Assembly (NCBI GenBank): GCA_017302635.1
Contig: JAFLCX010000003.1
Location: forward strand, 124,001 to 188,000
Source of the DNA: Hyphomicrobiales bacterium
Lineage (GTDB): Bacteria > Pseudomonadota > Alphaproteobacteria > Rhizobiales > Beijerinckiaceae
Direction: 5' to 3'
Length of the DNA: 64,000 nt
Under the pieces are notes generated by a model. That model did not search any database. It saw nothing but the letters and a program-made list of their open reading frames with translations, and had not been told where the DNA came from. Position numbers and translations under genes: made by a program. Shown here piece after piece: positions 59,974-64,000 of the stretch. Position 1 is the stretch's first letter. Every line of letters starts with the position of its first letter.

Positions 59974-61287
59974 TTACTCCGCTGCTTCGTGCGCGATGCC
60001 ACTTTTCGTGGCCTCTGGCCAACCGCAGGCGAGCTGGATGGCATCGTCCTTCGCATAGGCCTCCCACCGCGCGAGCATGCGGTCGCAATAGACCGGGTCG
60101 AGTTCCACCAGCCGGGCCCGGCGCCCGGTCTTGTGCGCGGCGATAAGCGTCGAGCCGGAGCCGCCGAAGAGGTCGAGCACGATCCCGTTACGACGGGAGA
60201 CATCCTTGATCGCATCGGCGATCATCGCCACTGGCTTCACCGTGGGATGAAGCGCCAACTCTTCCATCCGCCCAGCCTTCAGCGTGTTGACGCCCTTGTA
60301 CTGCCAGACATTCGTCCGATAGCGCCCATGCTGGCCCAGTTCGAAGCTGTTGATATGGGGCGCCCTGCCCTGCTTGAACGCGAAGATCAGCTCGTGCCGA
60401 GAGCGGTAGAACGTCCCCATCCCGCCATTGTCCTTGGCCCAGACAATCAGGTTCTTGAGTTCGGCATAGACGCCCTCCCCGGCCTCAAGCATCTCCGCCA
60501 TGTGTCGCCAGTCCATGCAGATGAAGTGGATAGATCCATCCATGCTGTTGGCAACGAGCCGCGAGAATGCCTTGCGCAGGAAGGCTGTAAACTCGGCCCG
60601 GCTCATCTCGCCCGAGGCCTGTGCGAACTCCCGGTGCCTGGTCTTGCCAAGACCGCTGACATGGCCCTCGATCGGGACATTATAGGGCGGGTCCGTGAAG
60701 ACCTTCTCGGCCACCTCCCCCTCCATCAGCAGGGCCAGTGTTGTCGGGTCGAGCGCATCACCGCAGATCAGGCGATGGGGACCGAGTTGCCAGATATCTC
60801 CTGCCGCGCAGCGCGCGGGAGCAGAGGCAGGCTGGAGGTCATCAGTCGGGTTGCCCGGCTCCTCCGGCACCTGCTCGTCGATCAGCCGATCGACCTCGGC
60901 GATCGAAAAGCCGGTCAGGCCGATATCGAGATCGATATGCTCGACCAGCAGCGATCGCAGTTCGTCGGCGAGGAGGTCTTCGTCCCAACCAGCATTCAGC
61001 GCCAGCTTGTTGTCCGCAAGGATGTAGGCCCGCTTCTCCGCCTCGCTCATATGGTCAAAGCGCAGGCAGGGAACCTGCTCGAGCCCGAGCAGTTTCGCGG
61101 CCTCCACCCGGCCATGCCCGGCCAGGATCATGCCTGCCTCGTCAATCAGGATCGGATTGGTAAAGCCGAAGCGCGTCATGCTCTCGGCAATCTGCCGGAT
61201 CTGCTTCTTCGAATGGGTACGCGCATTCCGCGTGTAGGGGCGAAGCTTGCCCGGAACAACATATTGAATGCGATGTTCAGCGATCAT
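59974..61287 (-). CDS. ParB-domain DNA methyltransferase (N6-adenine/N4-cytosine type)
   Basis: Protein of 437 residues. Residues 10-100 form a ParB/Srx-like domain (LRPYTRNARTHSKKQIRQIA, NPILIDEAGMILAGHGRVEAAKLLG). Residues 160-430 form the methyltransferase, with catalytic DPPY in FTDPPYNVPIEGH and the SAM-binding FGGSGSTLIAAH near the C-terminus, the order of the beta group. No restriction enzyme is nearby. Such fusions are typical of prophages and integrative elements and probably methylate the element. It is divergent from the recombinase module at 61638. Confidence 0.92.
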   Translation of the reverse strand: MIAEHRIQYVVPGKLRPYTRNARTHSKKQIRQIAESMTRFGFTNPILIDEAGMILAGHGRVEAAKLLGLEQVPCLRFDHMSEAEKRAYILADNKLALNAGWDEDLLADELRSLLVEHIDLDIGLTGFSIAEVDRLIDEQVPEEPGNPTDDLQPASAPARCAAGDIWQLGPHRLICGDALDPTTLALLMEGEVAEKVFTDPPYNVPIEGHVSGLGKTRHREFAQASGEMSRAEFTAFLRKAFSRLVANSMDGSIHFICMDWRHMAEMLEAGEGVYAELKNLIVWAKDNGGMGTFYRSRHELIFAFKQGRAPHINSFELGQHGRYRTNVWQYKGVNTLKAGRMEELALHPTVKPVAMIADAIKDVSRRNGIVLDLFGGSGSTLIAAHKTGRRARLVELDPVYCDRMLARWEAYAKDDAIQLACGWPEATKSGIAHEAAE

Positions 61288-61591
61288 GAGCCTTCCTTTT
61301 CTCAGTTGTGCGTCTCACCTCCCTTCGATGGTCTTTGCCATCGTGCAGACGTTCTGCTTTGATTCCGATATTCCGCATATGTTCCGATTCAGACAAGCCA
61401 CCACGCGTGCCCCTCCACAGAGATTTTCCGAGGTCACGAGTCCCGGCAAAATCTGGCCCATGTCCGCTTGCCGCTGATCACCTTGATCCGGTGATTGTCG
61501 AACAAAATCCAGCGTTTACTCACTATTTGCGACTGGACTTCCGACGCTGGACAAGCCTTGCTGGGATGAGCCCGGAGACGGGCCTGTTCCG
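61288..61591. other. Divergent control region of the mobile module
   Basis: Intergenic region between the methyltransferase (minus) and DUF3489 (plus) genes. It contains an inverted repeat ATCACC-N7-GGTGAT at 61477-61495 that could be an operator. No gene is visible. Confidence 0.4.
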
Positions 61592-61621
61592 GTGACGGCG
61601 GCAATCACGCCGCCACGTCAC
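61592..61621 (+). promoter_or_regulatory. Strong hairpin before the DUF3489 gene
   Basis: GTGACG-GCGGC-AATCAC-GCCGC-CA-CGTCAC folds into an almost perfect 11-bp stem. It is followed at once by AGAAGGAA, the ribosome-binding site of the ATG at 61638. It could gate translation or end upstream transcripts; no U-run follows. Confidence 0.45.
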
Positions 61622-61637
61622 AGAAGGAACAAGTCCG

Positions 61638-61928
61638 ATGTCCCGCTCGAAGAAGCACGCCGCGGCCGAAGCACACGCTGCCCCTGCCCTGCCCCTCGCG
61701 ATTGAAGCGCCAGAGCCCGTTCGCAGCGCTGGCAAGCTCGCGACCATCATCGCCCTGCTCCAGAGGCCGGACGGGGCGACCATCGACGCCCTCTGCGAAG
61801 CAACGGGCTGGCAGCGTCATTCCGTGCGCGGTGCCATCGCTGGCAGCCTGAAGCGCAAGGGCTATGTCGTCTCGTCCCTCAAGCCCGAGAATGGCCCCCG
61901 CCGCTACCGGATCGAGGCATCGGCATGA
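61638..61928 (+). CDS. DUF3489 domain protein
   Basis: Small protein of 96 residues. The C-terminal part SAGKLATIIALLQRPDGATIDALCEATGWQRHSVRGAI is a winged-helix-like fold characteristic of DUF3489, preceded by a low-complexity Ala/Pro linker. It overlaps the DUF2924 gene by 4 bp. The DUF3489-DUF2924-recombinase order is conserved in many alphaproteobacterial islands, so it probably assists or regulates the recombinase. Confidence 0.9.
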   Translation: MSRSKKHAAAEAHAAPALPLAIEAPEPVRSAGKLATIIALLQRPDGATIDALCEATGWQRHSVRGAIAGSLKRKGYVVSSLKPENGPRRYRIEASA

Positions 61929-62362
61929 AGCGTCGGTCAGCCACAATCGAGGACGAGGTGCGCGCACTCGCGCATCTCGATCTTCCCGGACTGCGCGAAC
62001 GATGGAGCGAGAGTTTCGGAACGCCCCCGAAGCTCCGTTCTGTCGATCTCCTGCGCCTTTTGCTGGCATGGCGGATGCAGGCCGGGGCCTTCGGCGGGCT
62101 CGATCTGCCAACCCGCCGGGCTTTGGAGCGCAAGACCAGCGGCATCGCCGAAGGACAGAGCCATGGTGACGGCGCCGTGTTCCGGCGCATCTGGCAGGGA
62201 CGGATGATCGAGGCCGTCGTCGATGCCGATGGTTTCCGCTTCGAGGGCAAGCGTTACCGCAGCCTCTCGGCCATCGCCGCAGCCGCGACCGGGACACGCT
62301 GGAACGGCCCGCGCTTCTTCGGCCTGCGCACAGGCGAGCCCGCCAAGGAGAAGCGGCCGTGA
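61925..62362 (+). CDS. DUF2924 domain protein
   Basis: Protein of 145 residues matching DUF2924: LPGLRERWSESFGTPPKLRSVDLLRLLLAWRMQ, then RIWQGRMIEAVVDADGFRFEGKRYRSLSAIAAAATG and WNGPRFFGLR. The last segment resembles the RAMA-like DNA-binding module next to recombinases. It overlaps both neighbours by 4 bp and is translated as one unit with them. Role inferred as recombinase accessory factor. Confidence 0.9.
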   Translation: MKRRSATIEDEVRALAHLDLPGLRERWSESFGTPPKLRSVDLLRLLLAWRMQAGAFGGLDLPTRRALERKTSGIAEGQSHGDGAVFRRIWQGRMIEAVVDADGFRFEGKRYRSLSAIAAAATGTRWNGPRFFGLRTGEPAKEKRP

Positions 62363-63930
62363 GCAACGACAAGCCCCCTCTTCGCAACCACCGGCGTTGT
62401 GCGATCTACACCCGCAAGAGTTCCGAGGAAGGCCTCGAACAGGGCTTCAACTCGCTCGATGCCCAGCGTGAGGCCTGCGCCGCCTACATTACCAGCCAGA
62501 AGGCCGAGGGTTGGAAGGCACTTCCAGCGATCTACGACGATGGCGGCTTCTCCGGGGGCTCCATGGAACGCCCCTGCCTCAAGCGCCTCATGGCGGATAT
62601 CGCCACCGGGCAGGTCGATGTGGTCATCGTCTACAAGATCGACCGCCTCACCCGCTCGCTCGCAGATTTCGCCCGCATGGTGGAGATCTTCGAGCGCCAC
62701 GCGGTCAGCTTCGTCTCGGTCACCCAAGCCTTTTCGACCACCACCAGCATGGGTCGGCTCACGCTCAATGTGCTGCTCTCCTTCGCCCAGTTCGAGCGGG
62801 AGGTCACGGGCGAACGCATCCGCGACAAGATCGCGGCCTCGAAGAAGAAGGGGCTCTGGATGGGCGGCACCCTCCCCCTCGGCTACAACCTGCCTGATCC
62901 GGGATTGCGCATCCTGAAGGCTAACGAGGAGGAGGCGATCCTCGTCCACTCTATATTCTCCCGCTATCTTGAACTCGGCTCTGTTCATGCGCTCGAACGC
63001 GATCTCGCTTCCCGCAGCATTCGAACCAAGGAGACGCAACGCAGGGATGGCAGCATCCGCGGCGGCGTCGCCTTCAGCCGCGGCGCCCTGTTTCATCTCC
63101 TGCGCAATCGTCTCTATCGCGGGGATATCCCCCACAAGGGCCAGAGCTATCCGGGACAACACGAAGCGATCATTCCGGCAGAGCTGTTCGAGGCGGTTCA
63201 GGCGCAACTCGATGGTCAGGCGCAACGCCGTTCAATGTCTTCTGGAGCCCGCGCCGCCTCCTCGCCGCTCACCGGGCGCATCGTCGATGCCCAGGGGTAT
63301 CCGATGTCGCCGAGTTTTGCGTATGGCAGCAACGGCACGCTCTACCGGTACTATGTCTCGGCGCCCTTGCAGCAAGGACGGCGCCGCCCGGCAGATGATC
63401 CGCACCCTCGACGGATATCGGCGCAGCTTCTGGAAGAGACGCTCAACAAAGCCATCGGCGAACCAAAAGGCAAAATGCCCGCCGGGGACAGCGCTTCGCT
63501 CGACCGAATCCGCTCCGTAACCGTTGAGGCTGACCGCCTGACGGTATCGCTGCATCCCGATCCACATGACCCGAAGGATGATCGTCTCCAGCCCCTGGTC
63601 ATCCCGTTCCGGCTCTCGACCCGCAGCGGCCGCAGCGAGATCATCGCAGGCGATACGAAGCGACCGTGCCGCGACCCCGTGCTGATCCGGGCGCTGAAGC
63701 AGGCCCATGCCCGACTCGGGCGCGATGATACCGGTGGCCCCACACTCTATTCTGCACCCGACATGATCCGCGCGCGGCGCATACTTCGCCTTGCCTTCCT
63801 CGCGCCCGACCTCCAGCGCGCGATCCTCGAAGGGCGCCAACCTCGCGAGGTCACGCTCGCCCGGTTCATCGACAGCGACGTTCCACTGCTTTGGTCCGAG
63901 CAGCGGCAGCTTCTTGCTGTTCCAGAGTGA
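62359..63930 (+). CDS. Large serine recombinase
   Basis: Site-specific recombinase of 523 residues. The N-terminal resolvase domain has the nucleophile Ser in IYTRKSSEEGLEQGFNS, IDRLTRSLADFARM and the E-helix FAQFEREVTGERIRDK. A recombinase domain with GYN (LPLGYNLPDPG) and a zinc-ribbon-like region follow. The C-terminal third shows no coiled coil. It should catalyse integration or excision of the surrounding island. Its attachment sites are not visible within the window and may lie beyond 64000. Confidence 0.93.
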   Translation: MSNDKPPLRNHRRCAIYTRKSSEEGLEQGFNSLDAQREACAAYITSQKAEGWKALPAIYDDGGFSGGSMERPCLKRLMADIATGQVDVVIVYKIDRLTRSLADFARMVEIFERHAVSFVSVTQAFSTTTSMGRLTLNVLLSFAQFEREVTGERIRDKIAASKKKGLWMGGTLPLGYNLPDPGLRILKANEEEAILVHSIFSRYLELGSVHALERDLASRSIRTKETQRRDGSIRGGVAFSRGALFHLLRNRLYRGDIPHKGQSYPGQHEAIIPAELFEAVQAQLDGQAQRRSMSSGARAASSPLTGRIVDAQGYPMSPSFAYGSNGTLYRYYVSAPLQQGRRRPADDPHPRRISAQLLEETLNKAIGEPKGKMPAGDSASLDRIRSVTVEADRLTVSLHPDPHDPKDDRLQPLVIPFRLSTRSGRSEIIAGDTKRPCRDPVLIRALKQAHARLGRDDTGGPTLYSAPDMIRARRILRLAFLAPDLQRAILEGRQPREVTLARFIDSDVPLLWSEQRQLLAVPE

Positions 63931-64000
63931 AGTGCAGAGGGTCCCTGTTTTTCGAAACGCGTTCCCTGTTTCGGGGCGGCAAAGTCCCTGATCGGGCGGA
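63931..64000. other. Window-edge sequence with short repeats
   Basis: Contains GTCCCTGTTT and GTTCCCTGTTT as a 20-bp-spaced direct repeat and a third GTCCCTG. Such runs recur beside recombinases in related islands and could be part of an attachment or control site. The window ends too soon to tell. Confidence 0.3.

Noticed and set aside
59818..61362. Long plus-strand open frame of 514 codons opposite the methyltransferase.
   Set aside because: It is antisense to well-supported DPPY-methyltransferase and DUF5681 genes and has no domain of its own; high GC opens such frames.

Overview
The window looks like chromosome from an alphaproteobacterium, most probably Hyphomicrobiales. The DNA is GC-rich and gene-dense. 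It holds TRAP and ABC uptake operons for small organic acids and N-compounds, BluB, XRE-cupin regulation, and the DUF3489-DUF2924-serine recombinase module that is frequent in alphaproteobacterial mobile islands. The genus cannot be told from the sequence.

Positions 1-22700 are catabolic. A TRAP transporter (cut by the left edge) sits with two Asp/Glu-racemase-superfamily enzymes. After a lipoprotein hydrolase comes a minus-strand operon of two SDR dehydrogenases, a TRIC channel, a D-2-hydroxyacid dehydrogenase, an outer-membrane barrel and a MarC protein. A second minus-strand operon (21005 to 12741) is a complete dipeptide-type ABC importer with two amidohydrolases. A GntR regulator and a flavin-reductase-like protein face it. 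The theme is import and ring-opening or epimerisation of small N-containing or carboxylated compounds.

Positions 22973-39400 hold housekeeping and accessory operons: a CPBP protease with a TAP-like peptidase; a MarR-nitroreductase pair under a twin palindromic operator; a four-gene plus-strand run (DUF2269, DCC thioredoxin-like, DUF4166, saccharopine-dehydrogenase-like); a LysR gene facing a tautomerase gene broken by one stop codon; an AfuABC/FbpABC-like importer with an inositol-monophosphatase-type phosphatase; and EVE, VOC and tautomerase genes facing a LysR gene.

Positions 39700-52000 mix an exported protein of 1464 residues with no recognised family, a complete IS6-type element abutting it and beheading a MOSC gene, a small tyrosine recombinase, a polar amino-acid ABC operon without its ATPase, an XRE-cupin regulator and a chemotaxis receptor.

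Positions 52000-64000 are the accessory region. A dead bluB lies behind a remnant B12 riboswitch. A HigB/HigA-ImmA-like toxin-antitoxin pair converges on a minus-strand array of a reverse transcriptase, a hairpin-rich 443-bp spacer, a thymidylate-synthase homologue carrying Asp at the base-reading position, and an alpha-glutamyl/putrescinyl-thymine pyrophosphorylase (clade 3)-like protein. This array is my candidate for an undescribed system: an RT linked to enzymes that could make and process a modified pyrimidine nucleotide. Near-identical 130-bp direct repeats lie just upstream of the RT. The window ends in a ParB-domain DNA methyltransferase with DUF5681, and a large serine recombinase module.

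IS6-type fragments and a short dispersed intergenic repeat recur at the junctions between these blocks.
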